Source: Halomontanus rarus
GTDB lineage: Archaea; Halobacteriota; Halobacteria; Halobacteriales; Natrialbaceae
Assembly: GCF_029338335.1 (NCBI RefSeq)
Contig: NZ_CP119800.1
DNA: 64,000 nucleotides
Reading direction: 5' to 3' (one strand)
Shown: positions 9,916-18,886 of the stretch, piece by piece
Layout: each line of letters opens with the position of its first letter
How positions within the stretch are numbered: position 1 is the first letter of the stretch
Made by a program: the position numbers and the translations under genes
Notes under the pieces: generated by a model
The model's input: the letters and a program-made list of their open reading frames with translations, nothing else
What the model was told of the DNA's origin: nothing
Database searches by the model: none

Positions 9916-10291
9916 GTTCGAGACAATATCTACTTGTGCCCAGTCGCTCTCCAATTGAAGCCCACGATATGCGGGGTGTTTTATATACCCTCCCGAAATC
10001 AATACCGACCGAGTCCGGTTGAACAGCCGTCTGAGACGGGGAGAGGCGCGTTATCGGATGGCACATCTCGAGTAACGTCTGCTCTTTCCCGACCTACGCG
10101 CGGGTGTCGGAGTGAACCCGAACCGTCGAACCCCTCGAGCGATGGCGAACGAACGCGACTGAGGAGAGAGGAACTCGCCAGTCGAGTGCGGAGACGAGCC
10201 AACGGATGACAAATCGAATTCACGCCAACATAAAGGACCCACGATATAGAGGGTTGGTGGACTTAGGTCACCGGCGTCTCTAGAGACGATA
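9916..10291. other. Divergent intergenic region between two regulators
   Basis: Divides the leftward winged-helix gene from the rightward Bat-type gene. Two AT-rich elements are visible, one around 9978-9988 (ttttatatac) and one around 10227-10250 (cataaag, gatataga). These are plausible promoter elements. No open frame here looks like protein. Confidence 0.5.
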
Positions 10292-10996
10292 ATGGGGACC
10301 GGAATCCGCGCGGAGGTGAAGATCGACACCCCAGCGGAGTGTCCGATCGCACAGCTCTCCGCGGCGACGGAGACGTCCAGTTACTCGATCACGAAGAGCG
10401 TCTCTCCGACCGATCCAACGAGAGTCACCGAGGAGTTCATGCTCGATGCGGAGCTCTCGCTCGAGTCCCTCGAGGACGATTCCGACCTGAATCTGGACCT
10501 GAACCGTGACTTGAATCCAGATCGCGAGGAGGGGCTGACCGAGGTCTTCTCCTACGGCTCGAAGACGGTCTACCGGTTCACCCGAGAGATGGGACGGGGC
10601 TGCCCGTGCGAGTGTCTCGCCGAGTTCGACTGCCCGATCGTCGACGTTCACATCGAGAGCGGTGCCCTGTATCTCGTCTTTCACGCGACGGACATGGCGG
10701 GGCTACAGGAGATCATCGGTGAACTGCGCGAGCGGTACCCGAACCTCGACGTCCAGCGGTTGCTCCAGTCCCAGCAGGATCGAACCGAACAGAACCTCGT
10801 CTTCGTCGACCGAAGCACGCTGACCGACCGCCAGCGGGAAGTCCTCGAGACGGCCCACCGAATGGGCTACTTCGACCATCCCAAACGGGCCAACGCGGGC
10901 GAAGTCGCCAGCGAACTCGAGATTACGACCTCGACGTTCACCGAACACCTCTCGGCGGCTCAGACGAAGATTCTGAGCGCGATACTCTCGTCTTGA
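10292..10996 (+). CDS. Bacterio-opsin activator (HTH_10) family transcriptional regulator
   Basis: A 234-aa haloarchaeal regulator. The C-terminal 60 residues are the HTH_10 domain: LTDRQREVLETAHRMGYFDHP, then ASELEITTSTFTEHL as the recognition helix region. The N-terminal half is a sensor-like region with a cysteine cluster, CPCECLAEFDCPI (about 109-121), which could bind metal or sense redox; that is inference. Residues about 61-75 form an Asp/Leu/Asn repeat linker from a short expanded DNA repeat. Divergent from the winged-helix gene at 9517-9915. Confidence 0.87.
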   Translation: MGTGIRAEVKIDTPAECPIAQLSAATETSSYSITKSVSPTDPTRVTEEFMLDAELSLESLEDDSDLNLDLNRDLNPDREEGLTEVFSYGSKTVYRFTREMGRGCPCECLAEFDCPIVDVHIESGALYLVFHATDMAGLQEIIGELRERYPNLDVQRLLQSQQDRTEQNLVFVDRSTLTDRQREVLETAHRMGYFDHPKRANAGEVASELEITTSTFTEHLSAAQTKILSAILSS

Positions 10997-11216
10997 TCGA
11001 TGATACCGGTGATTTGCACGTGAGCGAACACGCATCCGAACGAGCGGATCCGTCACCGATCGATACGCTATCGACGGTTCCTGGAGTCCGTTACGGCTAC
11101 CGAATCACAGCTCTCCCAGCCGATATCGGCCGTTCGCAGATCGACCCCGTATATGATGGTCGCACACCTATGAGAAAACCACCCGTACACACAATTACGA
11201 ACAGAACTCCCAAATC

Positions 11217-11369
11217 ATGACCACGTACGAATTTACGTGCCCCGACTGCGGACAGGAGATCGAGGTCAACGAGCCGATGCGCGAGGCGACGTTGACCCAC
11301 GGTTGTCCCGTCTGTAGTTCCGAGGTCACGTCGACGGACTTCACCAGGCAGACAACGACTCCCGAATGA
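11217..11369 (+). CDS. Zinc-ribbon microprotein, 50 aa
   Basis: Short gene encoding 50 residues with two CxxC knuckles: CPDC at positions 8-11 and CPVC at 30-33, spaced as in a zinc ribbon. It starts MTTYEFTCPDCG and ends with a polar tail. Similar haloarchaeal one-domain zinc-finger microproteins are common and mostly uncharacterised. It stands between a Bat-type regulator and a flavin split-barrel gene. Function unknown; zinc binding is inferred from the cysteines. Confidence 0.82.
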   Translation: MTTYEFTCPDCGQEIEVNEPMREATLTHGCPVCSSEVTSTDFTRQTTTPE

Positions 11370-11527
11370 ACGAGCCGTTCTGTCGGTTCGCGGACACGAA
11401 CACGAATTATCCGTATTACCCGTCCGGGCGTCCAGAACACGACACGACCGAACCCGAAGTCAGCGACTGCTCTTTCTCTCTGCTCGTCGATCCCTGATCG
11501 ACGATACGAAGCGGTCAGCTGGCGGCT

Positions 11528-12010
11528 CTACTCCTCCTGATCGACTCTAGTCTCACCCTCGCCCTCGAGATCGAGGACAGTCTGGCGACCACTCAACGTC
11601 TCCGGCTCGAACTCGTAGAGTTCGATATCGAGGTCGGCCTTCGAATCCGCCCAGATCTCGAACAGCGGCCGCCTGGCCTCGCCGTACTGTTCGATGTGTT
11701 CGACGGTGAGTTCGTCCGGCGGGACTTCCTCGAGGTGACCGGTGGCGACGACGCTCTGGTAGGCGGTTTCTGTTCCGTCGTACACCACGAGTCGAGCCGA
11801 CGGCTCGGACGCGAGGAAGGCACGCTTCTCGCTGTCCGGCGTCGAGACGAGACGCATGTAGAACGTTCGAGCGGTCGCATCGTAGCCGTAGGAGATGGGG
11901 ATCGAGTACGGGTCGTTATCGCGTGCGAGCGACAGGACGCCCGTCTCGTGACTGCCGAGAAAATCGTCGATCTCGGCGTCGGACATCTGGGATTCCTGGT
12001 CGATAGACAT
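11528..12010 (-). CDS. Pyridoxamine 5'-phosphate oxidase-like (flavin split-barrel) protein
   Basis: A 160-aa protein of the PNPOx-like FMN/F420-binding split-barrel family, about the usual length. The hallmark first strands are ETGVLSLARDNDPYSIPISYGYD, followed by FYMRLVSTPDSEKRAFL, and the dimer-region TGHLEEV. Haloarchaea have many paralogues, and substrate cannot be read from sequence. Acidic tail after residue 145. An AT-richer stretch upstream (about 12045-12055) may be the promoter. Confidence 0.87.
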   Translation of the reverse strand: MSIDQESQMSDAEIDDFLGSHETGVLSLARDNDPYSIPISYGYDATARTFYMRLVSTPDSEKRAFLASEPSARLVVYDGTETAYQSVVATGHLEEVPPDELTVEHIEQYGEARRPLFEIWADSKADLDIELYEFEPETLSGRQTVLDLEGEGETRVDQEE

Positions 12011-12163
12011 CAGTTCGGTGTGTCAGTCGACGGGGAACACACCCTTTAGCATTGTGACTTTCTCCCCGCCCCGAGGTAGGGCGTTCGCTGGGTCGGCAGC
12101 TCCGTGAGGTCTCGAGACGAAACTGAGCAACGGTGAACCGACGGCCGCTTCGACGTCGAGTGG

Positions 12164-12568
12164 CTACATCGGTCGCGAATCCGAACTCTCGCGGTAGGAG
12201 CCCAGAAGTTCCTCGAGGATGATACACTCCTGGTCGGTCGGATCGTAGTGGGAGTCGATGAAGCGCTCTGCGGCCTCGTAGTTGCTCCGGAGGCCGTGCT
12301 TGCGGACGGTGATCACGGCATCGAGGAAGAAGGTTCCGCCGTCGGTTCCTAGCGCGGCCGGCGGGAGGGACTTCTCGTCGATATCCAGTTCGGCCATGAT
12401 CTCGTCGTAGTTGAACGTCTCGGGTTCGTGTTCGGGATCGATGAGCGTCAGGACGTACTCCGCAGAGAAACGGTAGAACTCCGACTTGCTCTCGAACATA
12501 CCGTCTTCGACGAGGGCGTCGATCTCATCGACGACGTCGTCCGGGTACCTGACGGTATCCTTCGCCAT
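12164..12568 (-). CDS. Ribbon-helix-helix (CopG-like) regulator with C-terminal extension
   Basis: Residues 4-45 are a ribbon-helix-helix DNA-binding fold: strand DTVRYPD, helix VVDEIDALVEDG, then SKSEFYRFSAEYVLTLI. About 90 residues of extension follow (FNYDEIMAELDI and beyond), longer than typical antitoxin-like RHH proteins. I chose ATG 12568 (MAKDTVRY); an in-frame ATG at 12577 adds three residues. The RHH-plus-tail layout recalls haloarchaeal regulators of the CdrL type, but ftsZ2 is not adjacent, so I do not assign that name. No toxin-like partner is next to it. Confidence 0.83.
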   Translation of the reverse strand: MAKDTVRYPDDVVDEIDALVEDGMFESKSEFYRFSAEYVLTLIDPEHEPETFNYDEIMAELDIDEKSLPPAALGTDGGTFFLDAVITVRKHGLRSNYEAAERFIDSHYDPTDQECIILEELLGSYRESSDSRPM

Positions 12569-12879
12569 GTGCATCACAACGTACCTACGAGATTATCATT
12601 GTTGCGGATGGGTTATCGTTCGTGAACGATCGCTCGGCCACGACCGTTCGTTCACGTTCGTGGACGACAGACGCCGAGACCGCCGATCGTGCCAGTTCGA
12701 GGGCGTCGTGTCCGTGGTATCGACGCGGAGGTGAGCGACGGGACGCGAGCCGCGAGCGGCGAAAGACGACGCGAAAGGTGAGACTCGAGGTTCGTATCGA
12801 GGTTCGAAATGGAACGAACGTTGAAGACGCTGTATTGGCTTGGTTCGAGCATCGTCTCCCCCGCGGAAGTGTAAGAAGT
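12569..12879. other. Divergent intergenic region
   Basis: Lies between the RHH gene (leftward) and a membrane-protein gene (rightward). An AT-rich element around 12590-12602 is placed about right for the RHH promoter. The upstream frame of the membrane protein reaches 12622 but reads as Arg/Ser-rich non-protein sequence. No other gene seen. Confidence 0.45.
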
Positions 12880-13557
12880 ATGTATCCGCCACTCCTGTTC
12901 GACGCCCTGCCCTGGTGGCTCGCAGTCCCGTTGCTCCAGCTCGGGCTCCTCGTCGCCGGGATGGCGTTAGACGAGACCTACGTCAACCGCGCGACGGTGC
13001 TGGCCGGCGCGTTAGCGCTGGCCGTCCACGCGGTCGTCGCCGGGCGAACCGGGCTGATGGTCGGGCTCTACCTCGATATCGGGCTCGTCATCGGTGCGTA
13101 TGGGCTCTACGCGTACGTCGTCGACGCCTACGTGGACAACTGGTTTCGGATCGCCGCCTACTTCGTCTACTCGCCGCTGGCGGTCTTTCTCGTGATCATC
13201 CTTCCGGACGTCATCTTTCCGATCGCGATCGCGGTGGCGGGGTACGCGAACCTCCAGTTGATGGCGGTTCTCGCACCGCGCGATCCATACTACTTCGGAC
13301 CCGGTACTCCCGAGGCGTTCGCCGAAGCGGCTGCCGACGCCGAGAGCGGGTCCGAAGACGGGACGGAGACCGAAACCGAGACCGCGGCGGACTCGAACGA
13401 CGGACCGACCGCGGTCGGGTCCAGCACCGAGGGGGAACCCGACATCGATCAGCCCGGAAACGCGAGCGAGGTCGCACCGCCCGGTGCGGAGCCGACAGCG
13501 GCGGGCAGGGAATCGACGGAACGCGGGATCCTCCCCGAGTTTATGCGACGACTCTGA
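12880..13557 (+). CDS. Haloarchaeal multi-pass membrane protein of unknown function
   Basis: A 225-aa protein with a hydrophobic N-terminal half of about five membrane helices (residues 8-125) and a disordered acidic C-terminal tail rich in Glu, Asp, Thr and Gly (135-210). It begins MYPPLLFDALPWWLAVPLLQ. The start ATG 12880 is preferred because sequence before it is unlike protein. The tail contains Thr-Glu repeats encoded by a purine-rich hexamer-like tract (about 13361-13385). I know similar proteins only as conserved haloarchaeal hypotheticals. Confidence 0.77.
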   Translation: MYPPLLFDALPWWLAVPLLQLGLLVAGMALDETYVNRATVLAGALALAVHAVVAGRTGLMVGLYLDIGLVIGAYGLYAYVVDAYVDNWFRIAAYFVYSPLAVFLVIILPDVIFPIAIAVAGYANLQLMAVLAPRDPYYFGPGTPEAFAEAAADAESGSEDGTETETETAADSNDGPTAVGSSTEGEPDIDQPGNASEVAPPGAEPTAAGRESTERGILPEFMRRL

Positions 13558-13711
13558 TCGGCCGACCGGACGCTACCGACGACTCCAGAGAATTGCCTCG
13601 AGAGTCGTCCCAGCGACGACTCCCGAACCCGATGCGAAGACCGAAGGCCGTTCGTCTCGACACCCCGGATAGCGATTCGATCGGTCGTCGAGCGAGTCAA
13701 CTACACGAAGG

Positions 13712-13722
13712 TTTAATATTTA
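13712..13722 (+). promoter_or_regulatory. TATA box of the MTH865-like gene
   Basis: The element tttaatattta is centred about 27 nt before the ATG at 13745. That is the spacing expected when transcription starts at or very near the start codon, i.e. a leaderless haloarchaeal mRNA. Confidence 0.65.
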
Positions 13723-13744
13723 TCCGCCGTAACGTAGGACCACA

Positions 13745-13996
13745 ATGGCAGACGAAGCGGAACTCCGCGAGCAGTTCACCGAGGCGTTCGAAGGCGCTGA
13801 CTACCCCATCTCGAGTCCGATGGATCTCGTACCGGCACTCCCGAACGGGCCGGGAACGAAATTCGAGTCGGGCGACTTCTCGATGACCGCGATGGAACTA
13901 AACACCAAACTCTCGGGCGGGGACTTCCCCTACGACAACGTCGACGCGTTCGTCGACGACATCATCGAGGATCTCGAGGATCAGGACTACCTCTAG
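13745..13996 (+). CDS. MTH865-like family protein
   Basis: An 83-aa all-helical protein with the features of the MTH865-like family: the N-terminal LREQFTEAFEGADYPISSPMDLVPALPNG segment and the central FSMTAMELNTKL stretch. The archaeal family has a known EF-hand-like fold but no established role. Strong TATA element and leaderless spacing suggest good expression. Stands alone before a 645-nt gap. Confidence 0.87.
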   Translation: MADEAELREQFTEAFEGADYPISSPMDLVPALPNGPGTKFESGDFSMTAMELNTKLSGGDFPYDNVDAFVDDIIEDLEDQDYL

Positions 13997-14641
13997 GAGG
14001 GTGGTTCGTCGGTACGTTTTCTCGATCTCGTGCTCCGGAGAGCGGCGGGTTCGACGACCGCTTTTCGACGGTGGCCCCGGCGTGTGGTGACAATAAATGC
14101 GATTTGTACCCCCATCGCACAGTCCGCGGGTCTCGCCCACTGTGCGCGCCGAACCGCGCTCCCGTCGTACGAGCAGGTGTGTAGCGACGTTCAGTGCTAT
14201 AGCCCCGACTGGGAACTGGGTCCCGGCGGTAACCGTACGTCGACACAGCCGCTAGTCGCGACCGAACGCGGACGGTCGATGTCGCAGACGACCGGGTACC
14301 CGCGGGCTCGGCCGGCCTTCAGCGTCGACGGTACCTCTCTCGAGCGTGTTAACACAGTGTACACCGTGTACACTGTTTACACCTTGTACAATTCACAAAC
14401 CGTGTCGAAACTGTCTTCTCGGCGTCGTACGTTACGGGTGTGACTTGGCGCTCGGACGACCGATCGAGACGAAACCGTTCGATGTGAAAGTGAAAGCGAA
14501 CGACGACGCCGTTCGGAGACCGAGAAATATTCGTGATCCCGGTTGTAGCGTTACGCAGACAGGACATGGAACCCGAACCGTCGAGCCACGAACCACCGAG
14601 CACGGTCTCGAACCTCGAGAGTCGTGTCGGACCCAGCGCTC
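13997..14641. other. Long intergenic region with a 9-bp repeat cluster
   Basis: 645 nt without a credible gene, upstream of the large Bat-type regulator. It contains the phased 9-bp repeat listed separately (14348-14392) and an AT-richer patch around 14090-14105. Open frames that cross it have repetitive Val-Tyr-Thr or Arg/Ser-rich translations, not protein-like. Confidence 0.55.
14348..14392. repeat. Five-unit 9-bp phased repeat, consensus GTGTACACY
   Basis: Units run head to tail at 9-bp spacing: gttaacaca, gtgtacacc, gtgtacact, gtttacacc, ttgtacaat. The core GTGTACAC is self-complementary, so both strands present the same site. Related clusters occur in the last 450 bp of the window. The cluster sits about 250 nt upstream of the Bat-type regulator at 14642 and could be an operator array or a simple repeat. 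Confidence 0.75.
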
Positions 14642-16768
14642 ATGAGTGAAACCCACCAGGAGTACGACTGGAGTGACGGAACCGTCCTCTACCTCGGTGA
14701 CCGCACGACGTCACCGCCACGGGAATTACAGACTGCAGCGGATTTCGAGGTCGAGCTCGGACCGCAGGATCCGGAGACCGTCGAACCCGCACTCGAGGCT
14801 CACGTCCCCGACGCCGTCGTGATCGAAACCGCCGACAGAGTGCAACTGGCCGGCCACCTCGAAGATATCGACGAGTGGTGTCCGACGGTCCCTGCCATCG
14901 TCGCATCGCCACCCGGAGGTGGGAACGAGGTGCTCGCAGCGATCGCAGTACGCGGCGGAGCCGCGGACTACGTCACCGGCGAGGACGATCTCCTCGAGCG
15001 CGTGCGGACGGTGCTTCGCGAGCGGAAGAACGTGACTGCGGACGAGCAAGAGCCGGAGAGCGTGACTGCGGACGAGCAAGAGCCGGAGAGTGCGACCGCA
15101 AGTGAGCACGAGAGCGAGCGCTCGACAACGGGTGACCGCGAGGAGCACAGACACGCGCCGCCGGAAACCGACAGCGAGTACCTTCGAGTCCTCGCCGAAA
15201 CCCTTCCCGACGAGGCGTTCGTGATCGCCGAGAACGGCGAGTACCTCGAGGCGAGGGTCCGCCCCAACAGCGCACACCTCTACACGGTCCCCGCGGACGA
15301 ACTCCCCGGAAGCACGCTGCAGGAAGCGTTCCCGGACGACACCGCCGTGGAGTTGCTCGAGTGCGTCCGCCGGTCCCTCGAGACGGGGGACGTCCAGACC
15401 GTCGAGTACGTGACCGAAACGACGGCGGGCGACCGACTGTACGAGGGGCGAGTCGTCCCCATCGACGAACCGGTCGAGGGTCGGTCCGCGGTCGTCTGGC
15501 TCGCCAGGGACGTCACCGAACGAGCCAGGCGAGAACGCGAGTTGCGACGGCGCCACGACCGCCTCGAGACGATCAATCAGATCAACGGGGTCGTCCGTCG
15601 CGTCGTCCACACGCTCGTCGAGGCGCCGACTCGCGACGAACTCGAGCGAGCGGTCTGCGAGCAGGTCGTCGAATCTGGGCTGTACTGCGGCGCGTGGATC
15701 GGCGAACCCACGTCGGAGGTCGGCGTCGACTATCGAACCGGTGCCGGCGACGCGTCGTCGTTTCTCGAGGCGGTCAGCGAGGCGGCCGTCGAGGCTCACG
15801 AGCGACTGCTCGAGGCGGTGATGGAGACGGAATGCGTTCGGACTGCGACCCGGCTGCTCGAGGACGGCGACTGTTCCGTCCCCGAACCGCTCCGGTCCGC
15901 GATTCGCGACCACGAGATCCGGTCGGCGATCGCCGTTCCGATCACCCACGACGGGACCGTCTACGGCGTCCTCGCCGTCGTCGCGAGGCGGGACGACGCG
16001 TTCAGCGACAGCGAACGGGCGGCGTTCCGACTCCTCGGCGAGACCATCGGATTCGCGATCAACGCGGTCAAGAACCGCCGGTTGCTCTTCGCCGACGCCG
16101 CGATCGAACTCGAGTTTCGCATCGACGGTGGCGACTCGTTCTCGCTGAATCTTACCGACCGAATCGACTGCTCGTGTACCCTCGAGTGGGCCGGGACGAC
16201 GACCGACGGGAAGGTCTATCAGTACGTCACCTTCGAGGGGATCGACGGCGAGTCCGTTCTCGAGTACGCGGCCGAGGACGACTCGATCGAGAAGTGTCGG
16301 CTCATTCACGACGGCTGTGAGCGCTGTACCGTCGAGATGCGTCTCACCGAGTCGGCCGTTCGGTCGTTGACTAATCACGGCGCGACGATCCGGGAGGTGA
16401 GCGTCCGCGATGGAATCGCGACGACCGTCGTCGAAATACCGCGGGATGCAGACGTTCGGCGGTTCGTCGATGCGGTGCAGACGATCTACGGGAACGCGGA
16501 GTTGACCGCCCGGCGGGAGGTCGATCGTCCGATCCACACCGCCGACGAACGGCGCGAACGAATTCTCGACTCGCTCACGGACCGACAGTTCACCGCGCTC
16601 AGATTGGCTTACTACGCGGGGTACTTCGACTGGCCGCGAGGGAGCACCGGCGAGGAGATCGCCGAGACGATGGACGTCTCGCCGCCGACGATGCACCAGC
16701 ACCTTCGAAAAGCCCAGCACGAACTCCTCACTGAGTTCTTCGAGGAGCGGACGGGCCCATCGAAGTGA
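14642..16768 (+). CDS. Bat-type regulator: receiver-like, PAS, GAF, BAT and HTH_10 domains
   Basis: A 708-aa haloarchaeal sensor-regulator. N-terminal residues about 12-125 resemble a response-regulator receiver but without an obvious phosphoacceptor context. A PAS domain follows (about 175-300), then a GAF domain (about 315-475, with YCGAWIGEP and SAIAVPI), the bacterio-opsin activator region (about 485-620) and HTH_10 at the end (LTDRQFTALRLAYYAGYFDWPRG). Such proteins control genes in response to light, oxygen or small ligands; the ligand here is unknown. ATG 14642 is preferred over 14624. The linker after the receiver contains a 30-bp DNA duplication. Confidence 0.88.
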   Translation: MSETHQEYDWSDGTVLYLGDRTTSPPRELQTAADFEVELGPQDPETVEPALEAHVPDAVVIETADRVQLAGHLEDIDEWCPTVPAIVASPPGGGNEVLAAIAVRGGAADYVTGEDDLLERVRTVLRERKNVTADEQEPESVTADEQEPESATASEHESERSTTGDREEHRHAPPETDSEYLRVLAETLPDEAFVIAENGEYLEARVRPNSAHLYTVPADELPGSTLQEAFPDDTAVELLECVRRSLETGDVQTVEYVTETTAGDRLYEGRVVPIDEPVEGRSAVVWLARDVTERARRERELRRRHDRLETINQINGVVRRVVHTLVEAPTRDELERAVCEQVVESGLYCGAWIGEPTSEVGVDYRTGAGDASSFLEAVSEAAVEAHERLLEAVMETECVRTATRLLEDGDCSVPEPLRSAIRDHEIRSAIAVPITHDGTVYGVLAVVARRDDAFSDSERAAFRLLGETIGFAINAVKNRRLLFADAAIELEFRIDGGDSFSLNLTDRIDCSCTLEWAGTTTDGKVYQYVTFEGIDGESVLEYAAEDDSIEKCRLIHDGCERCTVEMRLTESAVRSLTNHGATIREVSVRDGIATTVVEIPRDADVRRFVDAVQTIYGNAELTARREVDRPIHTADERRERILDSLTDRQFTALRLAYYAGYFDWPRGSTGEEIAETMDVSPPTMHQHLRKAQHELLTEFFEERTGPSK
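15031..15090 (+). repeat. 30-bp perfect tandem duplication inside a Bat-type gene
   Basis: Two identical 30-bp units (15031-15060, 15061-15090) encode the repeated decapeptide-like stretch VTADEQEPES; a third degenerate copy follows. It lies in the flexible linker between the receiver-like and PAS domains and keeps the frame. Confidence 0.9.
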
Positions 16769-17110
16769 CCGCTCGTCGAGAGTGCGGTGAGACGTGGACG
16801 ACCGCGGTTCGAGCGAGAAATCTGCTCGATTACTTTTCGGCCTAAACGATTAGGTCGCATTATTGTATCCCCCCCGAGCGAAGGACGATCCGCTGCAAAG
16901 CACTTTGCCTCTGACACCGGAACGAGGGGTACGGTAGGTGGTGCCTCGAACGGTTCCCCTCAGTCCCGGATTGCGTATACGCAGCCTCCGCGATGAAGGC
17001 AACCCCGGCTACGAACTCGAGAGAGATAACAGTACGCGCTCCGAGAACTCGTCCCCTCGAGCCGTCGGTCGACTCGGTCGAGACGCGTCGGTTTCGAACC
17101 GTCCGCCGGA
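16769..17110. other. Convergent intergenic region
   Basis: Lies between the Bat-type gene and the 3' end of hutH. It holds a short inverted repeat, cctaaacgattagg (16842-16855), followed by an AT-rich run and a C-tract, which could be part of a termination region. No gene seen. Confidence 0.4.
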
Positions 17111-18886
17111 TCAGAGGTCGCCGTCTTCGGCGACCCCACACCGATCCGCGACGCGTTCGAGCACCGTCCCGTCCTCGAGCAGAGAGACGACGGCCGTGAC
17201 GTCCTCGTGGACCGGTCGATCGTCCGTCAGCGGCGGGACGACATCCCGAACGCAGTCGTAGGCGGCCGCCGTGCCGGTGCCGAGGGACGGGCGCGACGAG
17301 TCCTCGCGTTCGTCGGCGACGGTGTCACGTTTGCGGTCGTCGGGTTCGGGTTCGGGTTCGAGATCGAGGTCGGACTCGGTCTCTTCGGCCCCATCCCGGA
17401 TCTCGACTGCATCCCCGACGAACTCGGCCGCCTGAGCGCCACAGACGAGTTCCGCGGCGACCACGGCCACGGTGTTCTCGAGGACCCGTCGGACGTGCAA
17501 CGCGGACTGGTTGCTCATGCTGACGTGGTCCTCCTGACCGCCGCTGACGGGGGTGTTGTCCGTCACGGCGGCGCCGAGCGACCGGCTCTCGTTGACCAGC
17601 GCGGCCGCGGTGTACTGGACGATCATGTACCCCGACTGAAGGCCGCTCTCCGGGGCGAGAAACGGTGGCAGGTGGGGTTCCTGCAGGTTCGGATTCAGGA
17701 GGCGGTCGATCCGACGTTCGGCAATCGCCGCGAGGTCCGTGAGCGCGAGTCGGACGTACTCGAGGCGGAGCGCGAGCGGTTCGCCGTGGAAGTTCCCGCC
17801 CGAGAGGACGGCCGCGCGGTCGGTCCCCGAGGCGCGGTCGTCGACGTCGGCGGCGGCGAAGACGAGCGGGTTGTCGGTCGCGCTGTTGAGTTCGACCTCG
17901 ACCGCCTCCCGGAGGTGGGAAACCGCGTCGCGGACGGCGCCGTGGACCTGCGGAAGACACCGCAGCGAGTAGGCGTCCTGGACGCGGTCGCAGTTGCGGT
18001 GGGCTTCGACTATCTCGCTGCCGGCGGTGAGTTCGCGGACGTGCGCCGCGGTCCGTCGCTGGCCCTCGTGGGGACGAACGTCGTGAATCGCCGGATCGGA
18101 GGTCGCTGTCGTCGCGAGCGTGACCTCGGTCGTCAGCGCGCCGGCGACGTCGGCCGCCAGCACGAGTTCCTCGCTATCGACGACCGCCAGCGCCGCGAGT
18201 CCCACCGTCAACTGGGTGCCGTTGATCAGCGCGAGTCCCTCCTTTGGAGCGAGCGAGAGCGCCTCGAGACCGATCGACTCGAGCGCGTCTTCACCGGAAA
18301 CCCGGTGTGGGGGGTCCGCCGGGTTCCTCGCGTTCTCGCCGTCGGGGTCAGGGTCGGAACCGGAACCGGAATCAGGGTCGAGATTTGGGTCGTCGACGAT
18401 CGCCTCTCCCTCACCGATGAGGACCAGCGACATGTGTGCCAGCGGCGCGAGATCGCCGCTGGCACCGAGACTGCCGTGGGACTTGACGACGGGGTGGACA
18501 CCCTCGTTGAGCATCGCGACGAGGTGATCGACGACGATCTCGCGGACGCCCGAGTAGCCCGTCAGCAGCGCATTGACGCGCGCGACCATCATCGCGCGCA
18601 CGGCCTCGCGGTCCAGTTCCCGGCGGCCGCCGGCGGCGTGGCTCCGGATCAGGTTCGTCTGCAACCGTTCGACTTGCGCCGGCGGAATCCGCTCGTCGAC
18701 CAGTTCCCCGAACCCCGTGTTCAACCCGTAGACGGGTTCGCCAGCGTCGAGAACGTCCTCGACGCGCTCGCGGGACTGGCGCACACGTTCGCGGGCCTCG
18801 TCTGCGATCGCGACCCGCTCGCCCGCTCGAGCGACCGCGGCGACATCCTTGGGCGTGAGCGTTTCGCCGTCGAGCGTAACGCTCAC
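17111..18886 (-). CDS. hutH: Histidine ammonia-lyase
   Basis: Deaminates L-histidine to urocanate and ammonia, the first step of histidine degradation. The 591-aa protein shows the MIO-forming Ala-Ser-Gly triad at 142-144 within GSLGASGDLAPLAHMSL, the N-terminal YGLNTGFG motif, and the later QEDHVSM segment. It is about 70-80 residues longer than usual. One insertion (about 175-205) is an Asp/Ser/Gly/Pro repeat; another near the C-terminus (about 520-560) is acidic. hutU, hutG and hutI are not adjacent, unusual for haloarchaea. The coding sequence contains a perfect origin recognition box at 18290-18309. Confidence 0.95.
   Translation of the reverse strand: MSVTLDGETLTPKDVAAVARAGERVAIADEARERVRQSRERVEDVLDAGEPVYGLNTGFGELVDERIPPAQVERLQTNLIRSHAAGGRRELDREAVRAMMVARVNALLTGYSGVREIVVDHLVAMLNEGVHPVVKSHGSLGASGDLAPLAHMSLVLIGEGEAIVDDPNLDPDSGSGSDPDPDGENARNPADPPHRVSGEDALESIGLEALSLAPKEGLALINGTQLTVGLAALAVVDSEELVLAADVAGALTTEVTLATTATSDPAIHDVRPHEGQRRTAAHVRELTAGSEIVEAHRNCDRVQDAYSLRCLPQVHGAVRDAVSHLREAVEVELNSATDNPLVFAAADVDDRASGTDRAAVLSGGNFHGEPLALRLEYVRLALTDLAAIAERRIDRLLNPNLQEPHLPPFLAPESGLQSGYMIVQYTAAALVNESRSLGAAVTDNTPVSGGQEDHVSMSNQSALHVRRVLENTVAVVAAELVCGAQAAEFVGDAVEIRDGAEETESDLDLEPEPEPDDRKRDTVADEREDSSRPSLGTGTAAAYDCVRDVVPPLTDDRPVHEDVTAVVSLLEDGTVLERVADRCGVAEDGDL
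18290..18309 (-). repeat. Perfect ORB-like 20-mer inside hutH
   Basis: Plus-strand sequence TTCACCGGAAACCCGGTGTG, identical over 20 of 20 bases to the main repeat of the origin about 13 kb away. In the hutH frame it encodes HRVSGE with flanking Pro, adjoining an expanded linker. Orientation is the same as the right-hand ORBs of the origin. Confidence 0.85.
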
